From Planctomycetaceae bacterium (lineage in GTDB: Bacteria > Planctomycetota > Phycisphaerae > Phycisphaerales > SM1A02), in contig CANJIC010000085.1 in the NCBI GenBank assembly GCA_947474205.1, forward strand, positions 1 through 7,961: a DNA stretch of 7,961 nt, read 5' to 3'. The translations under genes were made by a program, and so were the position numbers. A model generated the notes under the pieces. That model was not told where the DNA came from. It saw only the letters and a list, made by a program, of their open reading frames with translations, and did not search any database. This document shows, piece after piece, positions 1-5,709 of this stretch. Numbering within the stretch: position 1 is the stretch's first letter; each line of letters begins with the position of its first letter.

Positions 1-64
1 CGGCTCTTTGCCCCGTCGGAGGAACAGAAATAAATTCTGTCGCTTCACAAGGAAGCGCTCTCTG

Positions 65-110
65 ACGATGTTGCCCGAACCCGCTTTCACGTGGGTTCCC
101 CGGCCATCGT
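65..110 (+). repeat. Long internal hairpin of the candidate RNA
   Basis: ACGATG at 65-70 pairs with CATCGT at 105-110. After a small interior mismatch region, GAACCCGC at 77-84 pairs with GTGGGTTC at 91-98, including one G-U pair, leaving a six-base loop TTTCAC. This is the longest local hairpin in the first 260 bases. It has no T-run after it, so it is not an intrinsic terminator. Confidence 0.6.
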
Positions 111-168
111 TCCCGATCTTCCACGCCGCGCGAACGCGAGAGGCATGATCATTGACGCAGCCATTAAG

Positions 169-180
169 TAGGGATCCCTA
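169..180. repeat. 12-bp perfect palindrome
   Basis: TAGGGATCCCTA reads the same on both strands. It sits inside the candidate structured RNA, in the part whose folding is least clear. It could be a loop element, a dimerisation site in RNA or a protein site in DNA. Nothing else in the sequence decides between these. Confidence 0.4.
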
Positions 181-266
181 GGGGTTCGCATCGGTCCGGA
201 CGCGTGGTCAAAGGTCACCCGACGGGGCAAAGAGTCGAAGGCCCAAGTCTACGCATGAAATGCGGC

Positions 267-809
267 TTAGCCCACACGTTTTTTGGCTTCTGGCAAAGCG
301 ATTTTGTATTGCGCGGCCACGCTGTCAAGGGACTCTGGAACCACACGCGCGCCGGCCACGGTGGACATGAAATTGGTGTCGCCATTCCAGCGCGCAACAA
401 TGTGCGCGTGCGCGTGTTGCGGAAGTCCGGCGCCACCGGCGCTGCCTTCGTTCACGCCAATGTTCAGGCCTTGCGGTTTCAGCGCCACATCCACAAGCGC
501 GGCGGCAAGATCCACCAGGCTCCACAAGTGCGCGCGTTGTGTGGCGGAGTAATCCATCAACCGTGCACGCGCTTGGCCAAGCGCCACCAATAAATGTCCG
601 TTGGAGTATGGATATCGATTGAGCAAAATCAATCCGTGTTCATTGCGATAGACCACATGTTGCGCAAGATCAAGTTGCGGATTTTTCCACGCGGCCAAAA
701 GAAAATTTCCATCGGAGTCGGCGGGTGCGTTGATCTTGGATTGCGTCGCTTGCGATTCAAGATCGCGGATGTACGCCATGCGCCATGGTGCCCACAGGTT
801 GCGTTGCAT
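267..809 (-). CDS. HIT-family nucleotide hydrolase/phosphorylase
   Basis: A 180-residue histidine-triad protein, probably a cytoplasmic enzyme acting on dinucleoside polyphosphates or nucleotide conjugates (Ap4A phosphorylase/FHIT-like branch). The N-terminus carries the LWAPWRMAYIRD block typical of this branch. LNRYPYSNGHLLVA lies at about residues 63-76 and GLNIGVNEG at 114-122. The triad is QHAHAHIV at 131-138, with His132, His134 and His136; the last is the expected nucleophile. RWNGDTNFM at 140-148 is the usual conserved tail. I chose the ATG at 809 because the family starts there; the frame stays open to a TTG at 887, but those 26 residues look unrelated. There is no Shine-Dalgarno. 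Relatives carry a Cys pair (CxxC) near residues 34-37, which here reads GNFL. The gene is separated by 161 bases from the zinc-ribbon gene and probably has its own promoter. The exact substrate cannot be called. Confidence 0.92.
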   Translation of the reverse strand: MQRNLWAPWRMAYIRDLESQATQSKINAPADSDGNFLLAAWKNPQLDLAQHVVYRNEHGLILLNRYPYSNGHLLVALGQARARLMDYSATQRAHLWSLVDLAAALVDVALKPQGLNIGVNEGSAGGAGLPQHAHAHIVARWNGDTNFMSTVAGARVVPESLDSVAAQYKIALPEAKKRVG

Positions 810-842
810 GGCTGAAATGGTACACGCTGTCACGCAAGGTTT

Positions 843-848
843 ATTAGA
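843..848 (-). promoter_or_regulatory. Possible -10 element of the HIT gene
   Basis: On the minus strand TCTAAT matches five of six bases of the TATAAT consensus and lies about 33 bases before the chosen ATG. The -35 position is poor (CTGCCG at 17-bp spacing). A perfect TTGACA at 916-911 lies too far upstream to pair with it. The call rests on this one hexamer and on the gap that isolates the gene. Confidence 0.2.
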
Positions 849-943
849 TATCGATTGCACATCGGCGGCAGGCTCTTGCAACTTCAAGCGTGTCTAAAAG
901 AAGCAGTTTCTGTCAAGGCGTGAAGGAGTTCTGTGGCAGCAGT

Positions 944-978
944 TGCGGATTCGTGGGCCGCATATTTTTTTTATTTTT
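944..978 (+). terminator. Terminator-like hairpin and T-tract, plus strand
   Basis: TGCGG at 944-948 pairs with CCGCA at 958-962 (nine-base loop) and is followed at once by a T-rich tract, 963-978, with one run of eight T. This is the form of a weak intrinsic terminator read on the plus strand. It overlaps the stop codon of the minus-strand zinc-ribbon gene. No plus-strand gene lies upstream apart from the distant candidate RNA, so it may be fortuitous or may block antisense transcription. Read on the minus strand, the tract precedes the hairpin and would not terminate. Confidence 0.3.
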
Positions 979-2449
979 CGTTGACCGAGGAATTCACATC
1001 CTGGATCCATTCCCAAGCGCGCATGGTGGCGCGACTAGAAAGATCGTCTTTGAAATCATTGATTACCAAGGGAAATTCAACGGTTCCTGACCACCATGTT
1101 GTGACTTGCGCCCCTGAATAAAGCCCGGCCACGCGGCGCGCCAGCGACTCATTGCCGCGAATTCGCATGGTCCAATGTGCATTCACAGCCGCACGATCCA
1201 GCGCAATTTGGTCTTCCAATTCAATTTCAAATCCAGTGCGCGCGCCGCCACGGCCGCCACGCCACCACACATTCAAACGCCGCCGTGGCACGCCATCTTC
1301 AAGCGCTTCAACAATCATTCCAAACGCGACGGAGTCCAATTCCGGGGAAGAAGTTTTATATGGTTGATAGCTGAACGCGTGGCGCACTCGACCCGTGGAC
1401 CACCGCATCAGCCCCGGTTCAAATGCCTCTTGCACAAGTGCGTCAATCTCAGGCGTGTTGATTGGCGCGAGTGGTTGTGTTGTGGGCAGCACATCCGTTG
1501 AAATAGGAATGGAAATGAAACCATGCGCGTGCGGCGTGTTGGTGGCCATGGTGGTTTCGGGTAAAGTGGATTCCCATTCCATAACCATTTCACCGGAGTG
1601 GAGACCGATCGCAAGAACGCCAAGGTCCATTGTGAAGATTGTGGAATTCGCGCCACCAGAATTGGTTCGCTCCAAATGTTGATGAGTGAGCCGCTCAAGC
1701 GCGGGTGCGCTCATTTGAATTCCATTAAACGCTGTGACGCGCAATTTTATTTTTGATTGCTCGGGCCACCAGTCGCGAACATTGGCGCTCACAATGAATG
1801 GCTCTAAAGAATTCCATGTCGCGGGAATGTCTAGACGAACCAAGGGCGGTAGGGTGTTCAAAGCTGTTTCTATGGCGATCAATGTCTCGGGCGTGTCTTT
1901 GGTCAGGGATGTGGTTTGCTCTATTTTATCGGCAATCAATGCATATTTTTGCATCCAGTATTCGCTGCCAGGCGGCGCCCATGAATCGCCACTGGCGCAT
2001 TGACTGAGCAAACGAAGACGATTGGCCGGACTCATTTCCAGGAGCAATACACGATTGATTAGGTACGGAGGAATTTCGCGCAAGGTCTCGCCGTCGTCGG
2101 CGAGCGGCAACATGGCAATGACCATGCGATCTGGAAACAGGGACCACCAACTTCGTGTTGAAACTTGGTCGCGCAGCCACATGGTTCCTGTGAGCAAGGC
2201 AAGAATTGTAATTGCGGCCCAACCGTATCGACGCCGCGTTACAAATAAATCGCTTTCAAAAATTGTGAGGTAGCCACACTCGGTGCAGCGAAATGGAAAT
2301 CGCTGTTGCACCGGATGCCAACACGTTGGACAGCGGCGCTGCCCACGCGAACGATCCCAAAAAAGAGACCACCATAAACCGTAAATAGTGGTGGTGGAAA
2401 ATAGCAACACGCCGATCCACACCAGGATCACAGTCGTGTCAAAGTTCAT
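971..2449 (-). CDS. Membrane-anchored zinc-ribbon protein, unknown function
   Basis: A 492-residue protein that I cannot assign to a named family. Residues 7-29 form a membrane segment. A zinc ribbon follows, with Cys40 and Cys43 (CPTC) and Cys55 and Cys58 (CTECG). A second membrane segment lies at about 77-95, preceded by RRRYG. The remaining 400 or so residues are hydrophilic and probably outside the membrane, rich in Trp near the C-terminus. This puts the ribbon in the short cytoplasmic loop between the two helices. Such two-helix ribbon proteins are common in Phycisphaerae-type genomes. The ATG at 2449 is chosen because the membrane helix starts there and it lies 7 bases after the permease stop; the frame stays open to a GTG at 2527, which would overlap the permease. 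The spacing implies co-translation with the ABC exporter, so an accessory or regulatory role is a reasonable guess, but unproven. Confidence 0.85.
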   Translation of the reverse strand: MNFDTTVILVWIGVLLFSTTTIYGLWWSLFWDRSRGQRRCPTCWHPVQQRFPFRCTECGYLTIFESDLFVTRRRYGWAAITILALLTGTMWLRDQVSTRSWWSLFPDRMVIAMLPLADDGETLREIPPYLINRVLLLEMSPANRLRLLSQCASGDSWAPPGSEYWMQKYALIADKIEQTTSLTKDTPETLIAIETALNTLPPLVRLDIPATWNSLEPFIVSANVRDWWPEQSKIKLRVTAFNGIQMSAPALERLTHQHLERTNSGGANSTIFTMDLGVLAIGLHSGEMVMEWESTLPETTMATNTPHAHGFISIPISTDVLPTTQPLAPINTPEIDALVQEAFEPGLMRWSTGRVRHAFSYQPYKTSSPELDSVAFGMIVEALEDGVPRRRLNVWWRGGRGGARTGFEIELEDQIALDRAAVNAHWTMRIRGNESLARRVAGLYSGAQVTTWWSGTVEFPLVINDFKDDLSSRATMRAWEWIQDVNSSVNEK

Positions 2450-2456
2450 TCGTGAT

Positions 2457-3749
2457 TCATCGCGCTTTGATCCAGCGCAGAAGTTCCATTGGACTTGGCG
2501 GCTTGCCTTGCATGAGCACGCCAACACGGAAAATGCGCGCTCCCGCCCACAAGATGGCGGCCACTGTGATCACATTCACAAGCACGGCCAGCAACGCTTG
2601 CCACATGGGCACGGGTTCGTTGGCGGCGGTCAATCTTAAAATCATGATGAATGGCGCGGCGGGTGGTATAAAACTGCACATAGTGGCCAACGTTCCATTG
2701 GGATTGTCCACAATAGGCATCCACAACATAAGCGGCAAAACCAGCAAGAGCATGGCTGGACCGATCAAAGATTGCGCCTCGCGCAAGTCCGAAACGGCGC
2801 TGCCAATACTGACCATAATGGCCGCGACTGTGAAGTAAGCCAGCGGGAACCAAACAAGTAGCCAGAGCAAATGGGGTAGCGGAACAACATCAAGCATGGC
2901 CGCCGCGCCCAAACCCGCCAAGCCCACGCCGCCGTACATCAACAGCATGACACCGGCCACGCCAGCTTGACCAACTAATTTTCCTGTGAGCAATTCAATG
3001 GGACTTGCGGCGGAGAGAAGCACCTCCATCACGCGGCTGGATTTTTCTTCGATGGTGGATGTGAGCAAATAATTTCCGCTGGTGAACACGGAGATCCATA
3101 AGAGGATCATGAATCCCGCCGGAACCAGCATTCGCAGTTGCGCATTTTCTTTTGATTCAAGACCGTCGGGTGAGACACGGAGCGTGTTCATTGGCGCGCG
3201 CCCCATTATTTTTATTATGCGCTCGTAATCTTCTTTGGCCTGCTCCACGCGCACGCGGGTCACGGCCTCACGCAGTGATTTTTCCAGAATGGTTGTGTGG
3301 CGCGGACTGGCTTCGCTTGGCACGAGCAATTCAATCGAAGGACCATCCGTGTTGGGCGTGACAATAACCAACGCTTGCAGTGAACTGTTTCTGAGTTGCA
3401 GTCGAAACTCATCGGCGCGCGCTGCATCGGGCACGCTTTCCACTGTCAATGCAACCCGAGTTGGGCCGGAATTAGGTCCGCCGTCCTCCAAATCAATTGT
3501 GTCCTGCGGGGTCTTTGGCAACGACTTTTCCAGCGCATTTGCAATGGAATTTGATGGATCGATGACCACAACTTTCCCTTCAAGCGGGGGAGATGTCGAG
3601 CCGATCAACATGGGCAAAAGGGGAATGGCGGCGAACATGACCCCGGGCAAAATGATTGCGCCGATTAAAAAACTTTTAGTCAGCGCGGTGTAACGGAAAT
3701 CACGCCAACCGATGGCGCGGATGCGCCGTGCTGCTCCTGGTTCAATCAT
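2457..3749 (-). CDS. ABC-2 type permease (NatB-like exporter)
   Basis: A 430-residue inner-membrane subunit of an ABC exporter, partner of the ATPase upstream. The layout is the NatB/ABC2_membrane_3 one. It has a first membrane helix at about 27-48, then a large extracytoplasmic domain (about 49-200). A C-terminal block of five or more helices follows (about 205-228, 259-283, 291-313, 327-345, 381-403). The EEKSSRVMEVLLSAASP stretch at 234-250, between helices 2 and 3, is the hallmark of this family. I chose the ATG at 3749, whose first bases overlap the ATPase stop codon by 8 bases (ATGATTGA), a typical coupled start. An upstream TTG at 3812 would lie deep inside the ATPase gene. Known relatives export sodium ions, drugs or other small molecules. 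The substrate here is unknown. Confidence 0.93.
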   Translation of the reverse strand: MIEPGAARRIRAIGWRDFRYTALTKSFLIGAIILPGVMFAAIPLLPMLIGSTSPPLEGKVVVIDPSNSIANALEKSLPKTPQDTIDLEDGGPNSGPTRVALTVESVPDAARADEFRLQLRNSSLQALVIVTPNTDGPSIELLVPSEASPRHTTILEKSLREAVTRVRVEQAKEDYERIIKIMGRAPMNTLRVSPDGLESKENAQLRMLVPAGFMILLWISVFTSGNYLLTSTIEEKSSRVMEVLLSAASPIELLTGKLVGQAGVAGVMLLMYGGVGLAGLGAAAMLDVVPLPHLLWLLVWFPLAYFTVAAIMVSIGSAVSDLREAQSLIGPAMLLLVLPLMLWMPIVDNPNGTLATMCSFIPPAAPFIMILRLTAANEPVPMWQALLAVLVNVITVAAILWAGARIFRVGVLMQGKPPSPMELLRWIKAR

Positions 3750-4713
3750 GCGTTGCCTGCAACTTTCCAGATTTTTGAGCGGACTCAATCTCGCCCACGG
3801 ATCCACCGACAAGTGTTACAAAGACGTCGTCCAATGTGGCTCGTTGCAACTCAACGCGGCGTAGAGGCGTGGCGCGCATCACGCTGGCCATTGCCAGTTG
3901 GGTATCAACGCCTTGCGCGACGCGAATTTCAAATGCTTTCTGCTCCAAGGACCAACGGAAGGATTCAATGTCCGCAACATTTTGCAAGGCTTGGGTTGCG
4001 GCTTCGATTGAGTTTGAAGGTTCCGCAAGAATTGTGCGAGGATCAAATCGTCCATGTATCTGATTCATGGTTTCATCAAGAACTTTTTCTCCCTTGTGAA
4101 CCAAGAGCACTTGATCACACAAATCCTCCGCCTGCTCCATTTGATGAGTGGAGAAAAGAATTGTGGTCCCGTTTTCTTTTAGTTGGCGCACCACTGAACT
4201 GAGCAAGCGCCGATTCACCGGATCAAGTCCGGAGAACGGTTCGTCCAAAATCAGCAGCGGGGGTTCATGTAAAACCGAAGCAATAAACTGCAGTTTTTGC
4301 TGCATTCCTTTGGAAAGTTCCTCGCAGCGCTTTTGGGAAACGCTTGGAAGTTCTATGCGCTCCAGCCACCAACGGATTCGCTTGTCCGCATCCGAGCGAG
4401 AAATTCCTTTGAGTTTGGCCATGAAGCGAAGAAAATCCGCCACGCGCATTTTTCGGTACAGACCGCGCTCTTCGGGTAAATATCCAATGCGATCTTTGGC
4501 GTCAAGCGCGGAGCCGCCAAGCACCGTAATGACGCCGGAGTCTGGAAGCAGAATGCTCATGATCATGCGAATGGTGGTGCTTTTACCCGCGCCGTTGGGG
4601 CCAAGAAATCCACAGACTTGACCGCGCTGAATTTCAAACGAGACATTGCGCACGGCGTGCAACGCGCCAAAGCTTTTGTTCACATTTGCAAGTTGAATGA
4701 CAATGTTCTTCAT
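3742..4713 (-). CDS. ABC transporter ATP-binding protein (NatA-like)
   Basis: The 323-residue cytoplasmic ATPase that powers the permease encoded next. The Walker A loop is GPNGAGKST at 38-46. The signature motif is LSKGMQQK at 133-140, Walker B with catalytic Glu is LLILDEP at 153-159, the D-loop is SGLD at 161-164, and the switch His is His190 in STHQ. The Q-loop position reads GYLPEERGLY (77-86), with Glu where most ABC ATPases have Gln; this is normal for the NatA/YhaQ-type branch. A C-terminal domain of about 100 residues (DUF4162 type) ends with ATLDDVFVTLVGG, also typical. The ATG at 4713 is preferred: the longer frame begins at a TTG (4731) that adds six residues of no family similarity, and neither start has a clear ribosome site. 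The 70-base gap upstream holds no obvious terminator, so read-through from the LolA-like genes is possible. Confidence 0.96.
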   Translation of the reverse strand: MKNIVIQLANVNKSFGALHAVRNVSFEIQRGQVCGFLGPNGAGKSTTIRMIMSILLPDSGVITVLGGSALDAKDRIGYLPEERGLYRKMRVADFLRFMAKLKGISRSDADKRIRWWLERIELPSVSQKRCEELSKGMQQKLQFIASVLHEPPLLILDEPFSGLDPVNRRLLSSVVRQLKENGTTILFSTHQMEQAEDLCDQVLLVHKGEKVLDETMNQIHGRFDPRTILAEPSNSIEAATQALQNVADIESFRWSLEQKAFEIRVAQGVDTQLAMASVMRATPLRRVELQRATLDDVFVTLVGGSVGEIESAQKSGKLQATHD

Positions 4714-4783
4714 GAAAGAGGATTCGGACAACGATGTGTTTACAAGTTCAGGAATTTATTTTGGAAATGGTGCAGGAAATAGT

Positions 4784-5653
4784 TCAGGGCTTTATCTTAG
4801 GGGCATCAATTGAAGAAGAGGTCCGTGTTTTTTGCGTAGGGTCTTTGCCCTGTGCAAGCAGCACAACTTCGGCGGGCGGTGCGAACAGCGCGGCGTCAAG
4901 TGGGTCGCCTGAGATGGTGGTGAAATCACTGGTGGTCAGCGACTCGCCTTGTCGAATGGAGATGCGCCGCGGAATATCCAAGTCACCCACTTTGGTCCAA
5001 GCTTCAATGGTCATGATTGTGGGCACGAAAGCCGAGGTGGTTTCAGAAGTCTGCAAAACCCGCAATTTTCCGCTGGATTCTTCAATCCACGCCGCGGCTT
5101 CCAAGCCTTCGCGGTCCTTCATGTCAATGCGCCGGCACATCACGCCATCTTTTTTTTCTTGCGGACCAAGTTTGCGATTTGGAAATCTCTCAAAGATGGC
5201 GACCATCATTCTGTAGGGCAGCACGCCGACTGACGCGCTGAGCACGCCGCGTCGATCAAGCAGACGCCACGAGCCGTCGATCGGACTTCGCAGCCACGCC
5301 ACATCGCCGTCGGTGCCGCTTTCCATGCTTTGACCACCCGGCAATTTTTGCGTCACGCGAAATTTGTCTGGCCCCGCGCCTTGCACAAGCATTTGAATGT
5401 GCGTGATGCCTTGCGGCGAACTGACCACGCCTTCAATGCGCAATGATTGAATTTCTTTTTGACCACCAACAACATCGATGGCGCGTTGCACCACCGCGTC
5501 CACGCTGGACTGAGTATCGCTGTGTTGCACAGCGTTATTACTTGGTGAACTTGCTGGACTTGCTGTGCTAGGCGGCGCAGTTTGATTTGCGAAAGCGCCA
5601 AGGCAAACGCCCACAAGCGTGAACGTAAAAACATTTTTGAAGCCAACGCTCAT
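4784..5653 (-). CDS. Secreted LolA-like protein, shorter paralogue
   Basis: A 289-residue exported protein. A signal peptide covers residues 1-22 (helix FTFTLVGVCLGAFA, likely cleavage after Ala22); Cys17 is not in a proper lipobox. A Ser/Pro-rich linker of about 25 residues follows, then one domain to about 262 and a polar tail. Landmarks are RAIDVVGG at 57-64, DGDVAWL at 115-121 and DPLDAALFAPP at 250-260. These line up in order with IQAIGG, DGKVGW and DPAIFNLPP of the neighbouring larger protein, so the two are tandem paralogues. The pattern (AIxxxGG start, repeated beta strands, DP...F..P end) is that of the LolA/LolB-like outer-membrane lipoprotein-sorting fold, which holds lipid or peptide in a half-barrel. 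That fold assignment is by pattern only. The ATG at 5653 begins the signal peptide; no Shine-Dalgarno is visible. Confidence 0.75.
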   Translation of the reverse strand: MSVGFKNVFTFTLVGVCLGAFANQTAPPSTASPASSPSNNAVQHSDTQSSVDAVVQRAIDVVGGQKEIQSLRIEGVVSSPQGITHIQMLVQGAGPDKFRVTQKLPGGQSMESGTDGDVAWLRSPIDGSWRLLDRRGVLSASVGVLPYRMMVAIFERFPNRKLGPQEKKDGVMCRRIDMKDREGLEAAAWIEESSGKLRVLQTSETTSAFVPTIMTIEAWTKVGDLDIPRRISIRQGESLTTSDFTTISGDPLDAALFAPPAEVVLLAQGKDPTQKTRTSSSIDAPKIKP

Positions 5654-5685
5654 GATGGGTATAAACTCATTGAAATGGCTTGTTT

Positions 5686-5699
5686 TTCAATAGATTGAA
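5686..5699. repeat. 14-base inverted repeat between LolA-like genes
   Basis: On the minus strand TTCAATCTATTGAA has two perfect six-base arms around CT. It lies in the 56-base gap between the two LolA-like genes, 33 bases before the downstream start. It could be an operator or a small hairpin in the joint mRNA. The loop is too short and there is no T-run, so it is not an intrinsic terminator. Confidence 0.3.
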
Positions 5700-5709
5700 T
5701 CATGTGGAA

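Larger units (their letters stand above)
1..237 (+). ncRNA. Candidate structured RNA, family not identified
   Basis: No convincing gene lies here, but the plus strand folds into a multi-branched RNA. Bases 1-19 pair with 219-237: 18 Watson-Crick pairs and one G-U (3 with 235), with 16 consecutive perfect pairs (4-19 with 219-234). Inside are hairpins 24-29/35-40 (loop ATAAA), 41-46/52-57 (loop ACAAG), a long arm 65-70/105-110 continued by 77-84/91-98, a possible helix 113-117/190-194, and hairpin 204-209/213-218 directly abutting the closing helix. The G-U pairs at 3/235, 83/92, 207/215 and 208/214 would be A-C mismatches on the minus strand, which favours plus-strand transcription. I looked for RNase P RNA, tmRNA, SRP RNA and group I intron core motifs and found none. 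6S RNA is not excluded, but the many side hairpins fit it poorly. The closing helix starts at base 1, so the RNA may extend left of the window. A short palindromic mobile element is the main alternative. Confidence 0.42.

Noticed and set aside
1..240. RNase P RNA, tmRNA, SRP RNA or group I intron at the left edge
   Set aside because: The universal RNase P segments, the tRNA-like end of tmRNA, the SRP GGAAG tetraloop region and the intron guanosine-binding core were not found on either strand.
210..245. Resemblance of CCCGACGGGGCAA to the glycine riboswitch core
   Set aside because: The same bases pair perfectly with 10-19, the other aptamer motifs are absent, and no plus-strand glycine-related gene follows.
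204..593. Plus-strand 129-residue reading frame over the RNA end and the HIT gene
   Set aside because: It is antisense to the HIT gene for most of its length and has no recognisable domain. The minus-strand HIT motifs are unmistakable.
810..887. 26-residue N-terminal extension of the HIT protein from a TTG
   Set aside because: The conserved family start is the ATG at 809, the extra residues have no similarity to the family, and the stretch holds the only -10 candidate.
3750..3812. 21-residue N-terminal extension of the permease from a TTG
   Set aside because: It would lie wholly inside the ATPase gene. The ATG overlapping the ATPase stop codon is the typical coupled start.
4453..4485. Glu in place of the Q-loop Gln in the ABC ATPase as a sign of inactivity
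   Set aside because: The GYLPEERGLY form is normal in the NatA/YhaQ branch, and all other ATPase motifs are intact.
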